From: an uncultured Oscillospiraceae bacterium
GTDB taxonomy: Bacteria > Bacillota > Clostridia > Oscillospirales > Oscillospiraceae
Reading direction: 5' to 3'
Assembly (NCBI GenBank): GCA_910587345.1
Contig: CAJUKH010000030.1
Coordinates: 1 to 64,000 of the forward strand
DNA: 64,000 nt
The notes beneath the pieces are model-generated. The model was not told the DNA's origin. It saw only the letters and a program-made list of their open reading frames with translations, and did not search any database. Shown here one piece after another: positions 25,013 through 33,182 of this stretch (its first letter is position 1; the number at the start of each line of letters is the position of its first letter). The position numbers and the translations under genes were made by a program.

Positions 25013-25624
25013 TCAGTATAATTTTTCCAGAAGCGCAATGCCTTCGGGCACATGGCCCGGAATGACCTCAAGCTCCACCGGGGCAAGGCAAAGGTTCTCC
25101 AGAAACGTGCGGTAAGTCCCCGGCGTAAAGGCGTGCTCATAGTGAAAGCCTGCGCCTTGGTAAATCTTGATCATTGTTCCATATGCCGCCTCGGCCTTGC
25201 CCTGCAAATAAGTGGGCAGGATCAGCCGCCCGCCGGGGGCGGTCACCCGCCACAGCTCCCGAACCGCCGTTTCCGGCTCGGGCAGCAGATGGAGAACATT
25301 AGCGGCAATGACCACGTCAAAGCTCCCATTCCCTTCGGGCAAGGCGGTCAGGTCCCGGACGGCAAAGCAGATGTTGGAAAGGCCCTGTTTGCGTGCCTTC
25401 TTTTCCGCCCGGGACAGCATGGCTTGTGAAAGGTCGGTGCAGAGGACCGAATCCGCCCGCCGGGCTGCTGCCAAAGCAAACAGCCCGGTCCCGGCGGCGC
25501 AGTCAAGCACTTTGGCTCCCTCCGGAACCAGCCGGGCCACCCGGACCGCAGCGGCAGAGTTTACCCTGCGGTTGGTAAGTTCCACCCAGTCATACAGGCC
25601 GGCGACCCGGTCCCAGAAGTTCAT
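25013..25624 (-). CDS. Class I SAM-dependent methyltransferase
   Basis: The 203-residue protein has motif I VLDCAAGTGLFALAAA near residue 40, an acidic CTDLS after strand 2, FDVVIAANVLHLLPEP as motif IV and a TAPGGRLILPT post-motif. It resembles UbiE/ArsM-like small-molecule methyltransferases in the Methyltransf_11 fold. The substrate is unknown. Its ATG overlaps the stop of the HMA gene in TAATG, so it is translated with the metal operon. That suggests a metal-linked target or detoxification step, which is an inference. Confidence 0.8.
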   Translation of the reverse strand: MNFWDRVAGLYDWVELTNRRVNSAAAVRVARLVPEGAKVLDCAAGTGLFALAAARRADSVLCTDLSQAMLSRAEKKARKQGLSNICFAVRDLTALPEGNGSFDVVIAANVLHLLPEPETAVRELWRVTAPGGRLILPTYLQGKAEAAYGTMIKIYQGAGFHYEHAFTPGTYRTFLENLCLAPVELEVIPGHVPEGIALLEKLY

Positions 25625-25839
25625 TACAGTTCGATCTCGAAGTCGGACTCGGCCTTCTTGGCGGCCTTGACCACGTTGGCCATGATCTCGTCAAAACGGT
25701 CGTCCTCCGCCTCGATGATGAGCTTCTGCTGAACAAAGCTGACGGTGGCGGAAGTGACGCCCTCCACCTTGTTGATGGCGTCCTCCACCTTCTGGGCACA
25801 GTTGGCGCAGTCGACCTCGATGGCATACTTTTTCTTCAT
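25624..25839 (-). CDS. HMA-domain metallochaperone
   Basis: The 71-residue protein is a single heavy-metal-associated domain. The metal site is CANCAQ (CxxC) at about residues 11-14, within the usual beta-alpha-beta-beta-alpha-beta pattern (KKYAIEVDCANCAQKVEDAI, VTSATVSFVQQKLIIEA). It should bind a soft metal in the cytoplasm and pass it to the nearby P-type ATPase, which lacks its own HMA domain. The ATG at 25839 follows GGAGAG. It lies between the ArsR repressor and the methyltransferase, overlapping the latter by one base. Confidence 0.9.
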   Translation of the reverse strand: MKKKYAIEVDCANCAQKVEDAINKVEGVTSATVSFVQQKLIIEAEDDRFDEIMANVVKAAKKAESDFEIEL

Positions 25840-25898
25840 GATATTCTCTCCCTTTCTATGTTGATTTGGGGTTGTGCGCATTGTTTGGATCTTTCGCT

Positions 25899-26264
25899 TT
25901 ACTCCTGCACATGGTCCATTCCCTGATTCAGAATAGTACTGACATGGCCGTCGGCAAGGGAATAGAATACCGTCTTGCCTTCCCGGCGGCTCTTGACCAG
26001 TTTGGCCTGCTTCAACGACCGAAGCTGGTGGGAAATGGCCGACTGGGTCATACCCAACAGCTGGGCAATGTCACAGACGCACATCTCCGACTCAAAGAGG
26101 ACGTATAGGATCTTGATGCGGGTGGAGTCCGCGAAGAGGCGAAAGAGGTCGGCCAGGTCATACAGGGTCTCCTCATCGGGCATATTCTCTGTAACCTTGG
26201 CCACGATGTCCTCATGGACATGGATGAATTCACAGCGTTCGATCAGGTCTTCCTCTGCTGCCAT
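25899..26264 (-). CDS. ArsR/SmtB-family metal-sensing repressor (CadC-like)
   Basis: The 121-residue repressor has the winged-helix core FRLFADSTRIKILYVLFE, a CVCD motif at the metal site in ESEMCVCDIAQLL, and the recognition helix MTQSAISHQLRSL. The N-terminal CEFIHVHED adds a Cys and His ligands, as in CadC-type sensors of Cd/Pb/Zn. Metal binding should release it from DNA. The ATG at 26264 follows AGGAGG. An imperfect palindrome in its promoter is the probable operator. It leads the HMA-methyltransferase genes. Confidence 0.92.
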   Translation of the reverse strand: MAAEEDLIERCEFIHVHEDIVAKVTENMPDEETLYDLADLFRLFADSTRIKILYVLFESEMCVCDIAQLLGMTQSAISHQLRSLKQAKLVKSRREGKTVFYSLADGHVSTILNQGMDHVQE

Positions 26265-26291
26265 GGTGGGCCTCCTTTCTTTCGGATAAAC

Positions 26292-26343
26292 ATTTGAACG
26301 AATGTTCATATGTTTATAATACACCTTTCCCGCCAAATGTCAA
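26292..26343 (-). promoter_or_regulatory. Promoter and operator of the metal operon
   Basis: On the minus strand a TTGACA (complement of 26338-26343) is followed 16 nt later by TATTAT. Immediately after it, 8-nt arms ATTTGAAC (26292-26299) and GTTCATAT (26304-26311) form an imperfect palindrome of the CadC/SmtB type. Binding there would block initiation. Confidence 0.75.
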
Positions 26344-26374
26344 GAGGAAAATCAAAATATTTTTTACCCCGCAA

Positions 26375-26406
26375 AAAGGACCGCCCCTTCACAGGGGCGG
26401 TCCTTT
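26375..26406 (-). terminator. Terminator of the MFS transporter gene
   Basis: A 14-bp perfect stem (26375-26388 with 26393-26406) lies 16 nt past the MFS stop on the minus strand, followed by T-rich sequence. Confidence 0.85.
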
Positions 26407-26421
26407 GAAATACAGGGCAGA

Positions 26422-27732
26422 TCAGTTCATCAAATCGGCAAACTTGCTCTCATCCACCTGATACGTCAGTGTCTCGGGCAGAGACATGAGCAGGGGGATA
26501 CGCAGGAAGGCCTCGCAGGCCAGATAGATGATAAACACCCACTGCCCGCCCAGAGTATCGTAGATAATACCGGCAACAGCGGCCAGGAAGGCACCGAACA
26601 TGGAGGAGAAGAAGCGGACCACCCCCTGCCAGCGGCCCATGATCTGGCGGGGCACCAGCTCGTTCTGAATGGCGCCGGAGACGGGAGCGCCGATCTCCTG
26701 GAAGCCGGACATCAGGCCCACAAAGATAAGGAGCTTGGTGGACTTGCTCACCAGCAGTACCGCAATGCCCAGCATATACATCAAGATGGTGGCCAGCAGA
26801 GTCTTTTTCCGGCCGTAACGGTCAGAAAGGATGCCTACAAAGTAGCCGCAGATCACACTGGTCAGAGCGGTGGCGGTGGCAATGGCGGCCAGTTCGGAGG
26901 CGCTGGCCCCCTTCTCCTGGGCGGCAAAGACCTGGACATAGGGGACGATCATGGTGTAGGGCACGTTGCTGATGGCGGCGCAGAGGACCCACTTGCGGCA
27001 GTTTTTATCCGCTTTCAGAATAGCCATGCCGTCCTTGAGAATGCTGCGCTTTTCCTTCTTTACGCTGCCGCTCCACCGCAGGTCCTCCAGCTTGAAGATG
27101 ACCAGAAGGAGGGTAACGATAGTGATGCCTACGGCAATAAAGAAGAGGGGCCGGATGGTCTCGGGATCGGTGGGCGTCTCATTTGCCCCCACACCCATAA
27201 CATTGACCAAAAACCAGCCGGAGATCATGGGGCCTACCATGCCCAGCAGGCCCGCAGCCAGAGACTCACACACCAGCATACCCTTGGCCCGGTCACAGCT
27301 GGCAAGGCAGTTGCCGCAGATGGAAGCACAGCTTGCCGTGCCAACGCCCGCGCCTACCTGATGGAGAAACATACCCAGCGCGGCCACTTGCCAGACCCTG
27401 GCCCCGCCAAAGGCCAGATAGGAGCCGATCAGGATACAGATGCCGAAAATGTAAGCTCTCTTGGGTCCCTTGGTGTCGATAAGGTTCCCCAAAGCAGGGC
27501 CGATAAAGGCCATAAGAAGCAAGCCGGCGCTGGTGATAAAGCCCAGCTGGGTCTTGGTGGCCCCCATGAGGATGATGTAAAGGGACAGGTAGGGCAGGAG
27601 CATCTTATAGGCCAGACGCTCCAGAGAGGTACGGATGACCGTGATCCTCCAGGGGATTTGCTGTGCCTTCCAGAAAGCGAGAATGTTCAGATCTGAACCC
27701 TGCTTCTGGGGCTGCTGCGTTGTTGTTGCCAT
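26422..27732 (-). CDS. Major facilitator superfamily transporter
   Basis: This 436-residue protein has about twelve hydrophobic helices and the MFS loop motif GNLIDTKGPKRAYIFG after helix 2, with a second copy-like GILSDRYGRKKTLLA after helix 8. It is a secondary transporter of the plasma membrane; the substrate cannot be inferred. The ATG at 27732 follows AAGGAGAGAAGG; the open frame continues upstream without support. It has its own promoter at 27790-27818 and a palindrome in its leader. It lies just left of the transposon end at 27869. Confidence 0.88.
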   Translation of the reverse strand: MATTTQQPQKQGSDLNILAFWKAQQIPWRITVIRTSLERLAYKMLLPYLSLYIILMGATKTQLGFITSAGLLLMAFIGPALGNLIDTKGPKRAYIFGICILIGSYLAFGGARVWQVAALGMFLHQVGAGVGTASCASICGNCLASCDRAKGMLVCESLAAGLLGMVGPMISGWFLVNVMGVGANETPTDPETIRPLFFIAVGITIVTLLLVIFKLEDLRWSGSVKKEKRSILKDGMAILKADKNCRKWVLCAAISNVPYTMIVPYVQVFAAQEKGASASELAAIATATALTSVICGYFVGILSDRYGRKKTLLATILMYMLGIAVLLVSKSTKLLIFVGLMSGFQEIGAPVSGAIQNELVPRQIMGRWQGVVRFFSSMFGAFLAAVAGIIYDTLGGQWVFIIYLACEAFLRIPLLMSLPETLTYQVDESKFADLMN

Positions 27733-27755
27733 TTCCTTCTCTCCTTCTTTTCTTG

Positions 27756-27772
27756 ATATGTTGCAAACATAT
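27756..27772. promoter_or_regulatory. Palindrome in the MFS gene leader
   Basis: ATATGTT and AACATAT, separated by GCA, form a perfect 7-3-7 inverted repeat between the promoter and the start codon of the MFS gene. It could be a repressor site. Confidence 0.45.
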
Positions 27773-27789
27773 GACGAAATACGAAAAAC

Positions 27790-27818
27790 ATTATACTCTC
27801 CTTTGGGGTCTCTGGCAA
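27790..27818 (-). promoter_or_regulatory. Promoter of the MFS transporter gene
   Basis: On the minus strand TTGCCA (27813-27818) and TATAAT (27790-27795) are 17 nt apart. The rest of the 27733-28093 gap holds the leader palindrome, the left transposon end and a hairpin at 27953-27992. Confidence 0.75.
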
Positions 27819-27952
27819 TAGAAACGAGGAAGAAATACCGGAATTTTAGGGTTTTTAGGATTATCGGCACAAAAAAAGACCCCGACTGTTTTGCCAAGGG
27901 TGGATAAGGAAGTAATCTGAAAACCATATACCCCAAGGCATTGCAAAGGCGA

Positions 27953-27992
27953 AAAGAGTCGAGAAGTACAAAAATGTGCTTCTCGGCTCTTT
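27953..27992. terminator. Hairpin inside the left transposon end
   Basis: A 16-bp stem with one mismatch (AAAGAGTCGAGAAG with its complement) and a T-rich flank lies 38 bp inside the left end. It may insulate the element from the neighbouring promoter. Confidence 0.55.
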
Positions 27993-28093
27993 CTCTATTC
28001 TACTCAAATTTTTATCCGCACATTCGCAAAGAAAAACGACCTCTGGTAAGCTGTAGGTGTCGAAAGGCAAATACACTTATTGGAGGCCTCTTT

Positions 28094-28711
28094 ATGAAAC
28101 GAGTTCAAGGGTTCGTGGCAGGGCTGCTGACAGCGGCAGTCATCATGGCGTACGGCGTGACCGCATTTGCCGTAGGGAACGGTTGGAACATCACAGTGTA
28201 TCCCATCAAGGTACTTGTGAACGGAGAGGTGCTCCAACCAACGGATGCGAGTGGAAATCCCATGGAGGTGTTCACTTACAACGGCACGACTTATGCACCG
28301 CTCAGAGCATTAGCGGAAGCCTACGGGCTGGAAGTGGGCTATGACAGCCAGCGGAACATTGCCATGGTCAACAGCCCGAATAAGGACAACGCAAGCCCCA
28401 CAACGGACAGCTTTGCAGCGGCATGGACGGTCAAGGAGAAGCTGGTCACCAATTACGGCAGTGAGAAAATCTTTACCGCTACATACGCCGGGGAACTTGG
28501 TATGGAGGAGTTCAAAACATGGTGGAAATCCTTTAGCTCTGAGGATCTCGCCGCAGAGATGGAGCAACTTGCCGCCGAAGCACAGGCACTCAATCCGGGC
28601 TACACGGTCACGATGTATTTTTCTTTCGGGCAGTATAACTTGGGAACAGCTTTTGCTTACGGTAGCTATGAGTTCAGTAATACCAACGCCGCAAGAGTTT
28701 GGATTAAGTGA
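28094..28711 (+). CDS. Secreted stalk-domain (copper amine oxidase N-terminal-like) protein
   Basis: The 205-residue protein has an export signal (MKRVQGFVAGLLTAAVIMAY then VTAFA). Residues about 35-95 form a stalk domain: IKVLVNGEVLQPTDASG, the TYNGTTYAPLRALAEAYGLEV core and a final strand. This domain is common in surface proteins of Clostridia. The rest is unassigned. The ATG at 28094 follows GGAGG. It is the first gene inside the transposon, just before TnpV, and may be a cargo gene affecting the cell surface. Confidence 0.75.
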   Translation: MKRVQGFVAGLLTAAVIMAYGVTAFAVGNGWNITVYPIKVLVNGEVLQPTDASGNPMEVFTYNGTTYAPLRALAEAYGLEVGYDSQRNIAMVNSPNKDNASPTTDSFAAAWTVKEKLVTNYGSEKIFTATYAGELGMEEFKTWWKSFSSEDLAAEMEQLAAEAQALNPGYTVTMYFSFGQYNLGTAFAYGSYEFSNTNAARVWIK

Positions 28712-28723
28712 GGAGGATACAAC

Positions 28724-29098
28724 ATGGAGAAAACATTATTTGAGCAGATGGGCGGCACCTACACCCGGCAAGGCGATTATCTTCTGCCCGATTTAAGCCT
28801 TGTACCGCAGGAAGAACGGCCAATTGGAGTATGGGGGGAACGACGGAGGAAATACCTAAAGGAACACCGTCGTGTGTTGTACTACAGCCTTTTTACCAGT
28901 GGAAACCTCCACTCCCACCTTGCCGATGTAGAGGGACAGGCGCAGGAAATGTTCGAGCAGCTGGCGAAGCAGATGGCGGAAAAGCAGGGCGTGACCGAGG
29001 CACTGAAAGCCGGCGATATGATGGCGTGGGTTCGTAAGATGAACAATATCCGCAACGCTGCGGAGGAAGCTATCTATAACGAAAGCATCTATGCGTAA
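28724..29098 (+). CDS. tnpV: Transposon-encoded protein TnpV
   Basis: The 124-residue protein begins MEKTLFEQMGGTYTRQGDYL and continues LPDLSLVPQEERPIGVWGER, then KEHRRVLYYSLFTSGNLHSH, the typical order of TnpV proteins. In Tn4451 the family is thought to resemble excisionases, but its role is not proven. It lies 12 nt after the stalk protein and before a terminator and the pst operon. Its presence is one of the strongest signs that this segment is a Tn4451-type element. Confidence 0.9.
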   Translation: MEKTLFEQMGGTYTRQGDYLLPDLSLVPQEERPIGVWGERRRKYLKEHRRVLYYSLFTSGNLHSHLADVEGQAQEMFEQLAKQMAEKQGVTEALKAGDMMAWVRKMNNIRNAAEEAIYNESIYA

Positions 29099-29102
29099 GA
29101 GA

Positions 29103-29130
29103 AAGGGCTGTGCCAAGCGGTACAGCCCTT
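29103..29130 (+). terminator. Terminator after tnpV
   Basis: A 9-bp stem (29103-29111 with 29122-29130) starts 4 nt after the tnpV stop. The T-run is short, so termination is likely moderate. Confidence 0.6.
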
Positions 29131-29252
29131 CCTGGACCTTTAGCGGCTTTACAAGGATTTTACATTTCTCCGATAACCGATTTGACATTCGGGCGGTATG
29201 ATTTGGGCGTAGTCCGAAATGAAAATCATGAAACGAGAAGGAGAAATGCAAA

Positions 29253-30065
29253 ATGAAGTTTGGGAAGAAAATTCTGACTCTCGGTCTTATGGGGGTACTT
29301 GCTCTTTCTGTGCTGGCAGGCTGCGGAGGTACCGGCGGCACGGTATCCACGGACGGCTCCACCTCTATGGAAAAGGTGATCGGGGCGCTGAAGGAAACCT
29401 TTGAAAGCGAAAATAAGTCCATCTCCGTCACATACAACCCCACCGGCTCCGGCTCAGGAATTACGGCGGTGGCGGAGGGAAGCTGCGACATCGGTCTTTC
29501 CAGCCGCGACCTGAAGGATGAGGAGATCGCACAGGGACTTGAGGGCACTGTACTGGCCTACGACGGTATCGCCATTATCGTCAATCCGGAAAATCCTGTC
29601 GCCGATCTGGATGTGGAAACTATCGGCAAGATTTTCACCGGCGAGATCACAAACTGGAGCGATGTGGGCGGAGCTGACGCCGAGATCGTCCTCATCGGCA
29701 GAGAGGCCGGCAGCGGCACCCGCGACGGCTTTGAATCCATCACCGGCACAAAGGACAGCTGCAAATACCGTCAGGAGCTGACCTCTACCGGAGACGTCAT
29801 CACCACCGTGGCAGGCAATCCGGCGGCGGTTGGCTATGCCTCGCTCGCGTCGCTTAAGGACAGTGTGAAAGCGCTCACCGTGGGCGGCGTTGCGCCCAGC
29901 GACGAAACCATCAAGGACGGCAGTTATCCTGTGCAGCGCAATTTTGTACTGGTGACAAAAAAAGACGAAACCCTCAGCCCTTCGGCGCAGAAGTTCTTCG
30001 ACTACATCACTTCCGAAGAAGCGGCGGAGGTCATCAAAAATGCAGGCGCAGTGCCTGTGAAGTGA
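29253..30065 (+). CDS. pstS: Phosphate ABC transporter substrate-binding lipoprotein
   Basis: PstS captures phosphate outside the cell and hands it to the PstCA channel. The signal ends in VLAGC, a lipobox near residues 20-24. The mature protein shows GSTSMEKVIGALKE and YNPTGSGSGI, the phosphate-binding SGSG loop, then SCDIGLSSRDLKDEE and GREAGSGTRDGF. The length of 270 residues is normal. It opens the pstSCAB-phoU-phoBR operon carried on the transposon. A short leader of about 120 nt precedes it, in which I saw no clear PHO box. Confidence 0.95.
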   Translation: MKFGKKILTLGLMGVLALSVLAGCGGTGGTVSTDGSTSMEKVIGALKETFESENKSISVTYNPTGSGSGITAVAEGSCDIGLSSRDLKDEEIAQGLEGTVLAYDGIAIIVNPENPVADLDVETIGKIFTGEITNWSDVGGADAEIVLIGREAGSGTRDGFESITGTKDSCKYRQELTSTGDVITTVAGNPAAVGYASLASLKDSVKALTVGGVAPSDETIKDGSYPVQRNFVLVTKKDETLSPSAQKFFDYITSEEAAEVIKNAGAVPVK

Positions 30066-30072
30066 TAAACCC

Positions 30073-30948
30073 ATGAAGAACAGAAAAGCGGCTTTTGAAA
30101 AACTTGTCTACGGGGTCTTCCTGCTGCTGGGGCTTGTGACGGTGGGCTGCGTGCTGCTCATCACCGTATATCTGGTGATCGCCGGACTGCCGGCGATTCG
30201 AGAGATAGGGCTTGTGCAGTTCCTATTCGGGAAGGTGTGGGCGTCCACTGCGGCAGAGCCATCCTATGGGATATTGCCCTTTATCCTCACCAGCGTTTAC
30301 GGCACGGCCGGGGCGATTGTCCTCGGCGTGCCCGTGGGCTTCCTGACAGCGGTGTACCTGGCAAAGCTGGCGCCGAAAGGGGTGAAATCTGCGGTGGGTA
30401 CGGCGGTCAGCCTGCTGGCGGGCATCCCATCGGTGGTGTACGGCCTGGTGGGTATGATCGTGCTGGTTCCCGCCATAAGAGAAGCCTTCCGGCTGCCCGA
30501 TGGGGCAAGCCTTTTTGCTGCCATCCTCGTGCTGGCGGTAATGATTTTGCCCTCCATCGTAAAGGTGTCAGTCACAGCACTGGAGGCCGTGCCAAAAGAA
30601 TATGAAGATGCTTCCCTGTCTCTTGGTGCGACGCCGGTGGAAACCTATTTCAGAGTGTCTGTCCCGGCGGCAAAAAGCGGCATTTCCGCCGCCGTAGTGC
30701 TTGGCGTGGGCAGGGCCATCGGCGAGGCTATGGCGGTCATGATGGTCTGCGGGAATGTGGCGAATATGCCCTCTCTGTTCGGCAGCGTGCGCTTTCTTAC
30801 AACGGCTGTGGCAACCGAGATGTCCTATTCCTCCGGTCTACAACGGCAGGCGCTGTTTTCCATTGCTCTGGTGCTGTTCCTCTTTATCATGCTGATTAAC
30901 GCCTGCCTCAACTTCTTTTTGAAGCGGGACAAGGAGGGAGCCAAATGA
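30073..30948 (+). CDS. pstC: Phosphate ABC transporter permease PstC
   Basis: One of the two membrane permeases of the high-affinity phosphate importer. The 291-residue protein has six predicted helices and the EAA-type loop ALEAVPKEYEDASLSLGATPVE near residue 175. The GIPSVVYGLVGMIVL segment is characteristic of Pst permeases. It begins 7 nt after pstS and overlaps pstA by 4 nt, consistent with stoichiometric translation. Confidence 0.95.
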   Translation: MKNRKAAFEKLVYGVFLLLGLVTVGCVLLITVYLVIAGLPAIREIGLVQFLFGKVWASTAAEPSYGILPFILTSVYGTAGAIVLGVPVGFLTAVYLAKLAPKGVKSAVGTAVSLLAGIPSVVYGLVGMIVLVPAIREAFRLPDGASLFAAILVLAVMILPSIVKVSVTALEAVPKEYEDASLSLGATPVETYFRVSVPAAKSGISAAVVLGVGRAIGEAMAVMMVCGNVANMPSLFGSVRFLTTAVATEMSYSSGLQRQALFSIALVLFLFIMLINACLNFFLKRDKEGAK

Positions 30949-31787
30949 GCGGAAAGCGCAGGGCTTATAGTATCGTAATGAAGCTGCTGATGTGGCTTTC
31001 GGTGGGGCTGACAGGCGCATTGGTTCTCTTCCTGGTCGGCTTCATATTTGCGAAGGGACTTCCCAATATCACATGGGAGCTACTGACCGAGAGCCCCAGC
31101 TACCTGCAAAACAGGATCGGTATTCTGCCGGATATTGTGAACACAGTCTATCTTGTGCTTGCGACCCTGCTTATCGTTTTGCCGCTGGGCGTGGGAGCGG
31201 CGGTCTATCTGACGGAATACGCCCAAAATCGGCGCATTGTCAGCATGATCGAATATGCAGCCGAAACCCTTTCCGGCATTCCCTCTATCATATACGGCCT
31301 TGTGGGAATGCTGGCTTTTGCCAATAATTTCGGCAAATGTCTGCTTGCGGGCGCGCTGACGCTGGTCATTATGAATCTGCCCACCGTGATGCGCACGACA
31401 CAGGAGAGCCTGAAAACAGTGCCGCAGAGCTATCGCGAGGGGGCGTTTGGTTTGGGAGCCGGAAAGTGGCGGGTCATCCGCACCGTGGTACTTCCAGGCT
31501 GTGTGGACGGGGTTATCACCGGCTGTATCCTCACAGTGGGCAGAATTTTGGGAGAGTCGGCGGCGCTGCTGTTTACGGCGGGCTTTGCCCATACCCTCGG
31601 CGGTGTTGTAAGCACACTTTTCAGCTCGGGGTGCAGCCTTACGGTGGCGCTGTATGTCTACGCCAAAGAGCAGGGAGAGTTTGAGGTGGCCTTTGCCATC
31701 GCTGCGGTTTTAATGATACTGACGCTACTCATCAACCTTGCGGCGGCGCTTGTGAGCAGATATTTTCAAAGGAGGCGAACAGCTTGA
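30945..31787 (+). CDS. pstA: Phosphate ABC transporter permease PstA
   Basis: The second permease of the phosphate importer, 280 residues with six predicted helices. The family segment LSGIPSIIYGLVGM lies near residue 105 and the EAA loop QESLKTVPQSYREGAFGLGA near residue 150. It overlaps pstC by 4 nt and pstB by 4 nt. The order pstC-pstA-pstB is the usual one. Confidence 0.95.
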   Translation: MSGKRRAYSIVMKLLMWLSVGLTGALVLFLVGFIFAKGLPNITWELLTESPSYLQNRIGILPDIVNTVYLVLATLLIVLPLGVGAAVYLTEYAQNRRIVSMIEYAAETLSGIPSIIYGLVGMLAFANNFGKCLLAGALTLVIMNLPTVMRTTQESLKTVPQSYREGAFGLGAGKWRVIRTVVLPGCVDGVITGCILTVGRILGESAALLFTAGFAHTLGGVVSTLFSSGCSLTVALYVYAKEQGEFEVAFAIAAVLMILTLLINLAAALVSRYFQRRRTA

Positions 31788-32539
31788 GTGCAGTGATCAC
31801 AGTGAACGATTTATGCCTGTGGTACGGCAAGACCCAGGCACTGAAAAATATTGATATGCAGATCCCGGAAAAGAGCATCACTGCCTTGATCGGTCCCTCC
31901 GGCTGCGGGAAATCCACCTTCCTCAAAACCCTGAACCGTATGAACGACCTGATCCCCGAGGTGAGGATCACAGGCGAGGTGCTGTACCAAGAGCGCAATA
32001 TTTTTGAAAAATCAGTAGATGTCAACGACCTTCGGAAGAACATTGGCATGGTATTTCAGAAGCCCAACCCCTTCCCCATGAGCGTTTACGACAATATCGC
32101 CTACGGTCCCCGTACCCACGGTATTCGCTCCAAGGCGATGCTGGATGAGATCGTGGAGCGGTCATTAAAAGGGGCGGCTATCTGGGATGAGGTGAAAGAC
32201 AGGCTGAAGAAGTCTGCCCTGGGACTCTCCGGCGGGCAGCAGCAGAGGCTTTGCATCGCCCGTGCGCTGGCGGTGGAGCCGGAGGTACTGCTGATGGACG
32301 AGCCCACCTCCGCCCTCGACCCAATCTCTACCGGCAAAATAGAGGAGCTTGCTCTTGAGCTGAAAAAGCGCTATACTATCGTTATCGTGACCCACAATAT
32401 GCAGCAGGCGGTCCGAATCTCTGACCAAACGGCGTTTTTCCTGCTGGGCGAGCTGGTAGAGATAGGCGAAACGGAAGCTTTATTCTCCCAGCCCCGGGAC
32501 AAGCGCACAGAAGATTACATCACAGGGAGGTTCGGATAA
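31784..32539 (+). CDS. pstB: Phosphate ABC transporter ATP-binding protein
   Basis: PstB hydrolyses ATP to drive phosphate uptake through PstCA. The 251-residue ATPase has Walker A GPSGCGKST near residue 37, the signature LSGGQQQR, Walker B LLMDEPTSALD and the switch histidine in VTHNMQQA. It uses a TTG start at 31784, overlapping the pstA stop, with AGGAGG 8 nt upstream; no better in-frame ATG exists near by. Its last base is shared with the phoU start in TAATG. Confidence 0.95.
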   Translation: MSAVITVNDLCLWYGKTQALKNIDMQIPEKSITALIGPSGCGKSTFLKTLNRMNDLIPEVRITGEVLYQERNIFEKSVDVNDLRKNIGMVFQKPNPFPMSVYDNIAYGPRTHGIRSKAMLDEIVERSLKGAAIWDEVKDRLKKSALGLSGGQQQRLCIARALAVEPEVLLMDEPTSALDPISTGKIEELALELKKRYTIVIVTHNMQQAVRISDQTAFFLLGELVEIGETEALFSQPRDKRTEDYITGRFG

Positions 32540-33177
32540 TGCGTTCAAGGTTTGATGAGCAGCTTGATCTGCTGAATAAAGAGATGATCACCATGGGCGC
32601 CCTGTGCGAAAACGCCATCGCCATGTCCGCCAAAGCTGTGGCGGAAGGCGACCTCGCCCTGACCGAGTCCATACCTGCGCTTGCAGAGCAGATCGGGCAG
32701 AAGGAAAGGGAGATCGAAAGCCTTTGCCTGAAACTGCTTTTACAGCAGCAGCCGGTGGCGAAGGATCTGCGCATCATCTCCTCCGCCCTGAAAATGGTCA
32801 CGGATATGGAGCGCATCGGACATCAGTCTGCTGACATTGCCGAAATCGTCAGGATGGCAAACCTCAAGGTGGGCGGTGATACGGAAGAAGTCCGTAACAT
32901 GGCGCTTGCTGTGATAAAGATGGTCAGCGAGAGCATTGACGCCTTTGTAAAAAAAGACGACGATATGGCACAGGCGGTCATCGCCTATGACGATGTGGTG
33001 GATGACTGCTTTGACCGTGTCAAAAAGCTGCTGATTGGCCGCTTCAGCCAACCGGGAATCGACGGTGAGCAAACCATCGACCTTTTGATGGTCGCAAAAT
33101 ATTTTGAACGAATCGGGGATCACGCAGTCAACATTGCAAAATGGGTGGTGTTCTCCATTACCGGAAGCAAGGGGTGA
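32539..33177 (+). CDS. phoU: Phosphate signalling and transport regulator PhoU
   Basis: PhoU links the Pst importer to its sensor kinase and restrains phosphate uptake. The 212-residue all-helical protein has two similar three-helix bundles, with the metal-coordinating patterns LALTESIPALAEQIGQKE, MERIGHQSADIAE and FERIGDHAVNIA, the standard PhoU fingerprints. It overlaps pstB by 1 nt and is 5 nt before the response regulator gene, which supports a complete sensing module. Confidence 0.95.
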   Translation: MRSRFDEQLDLLNKEMITMGALCENAIAMSAKAVAEGDLALTESIPALAEQIGQKEREIESLCLKLLLQQQPVAKDLRIISSALKMVTDMERIGHQSADIAEIVRMANLKVGGDTEEVRNMALAVIKMVSESIDAFVKKDDDMAQAVIAYDDVVDDCFDRVKKLLIGRFSQPGIDGEQTIDLLMVAKYFERIGDHAVNIAKWVVFSITGSKG

Positions 33178-33182
33178 AAAAG

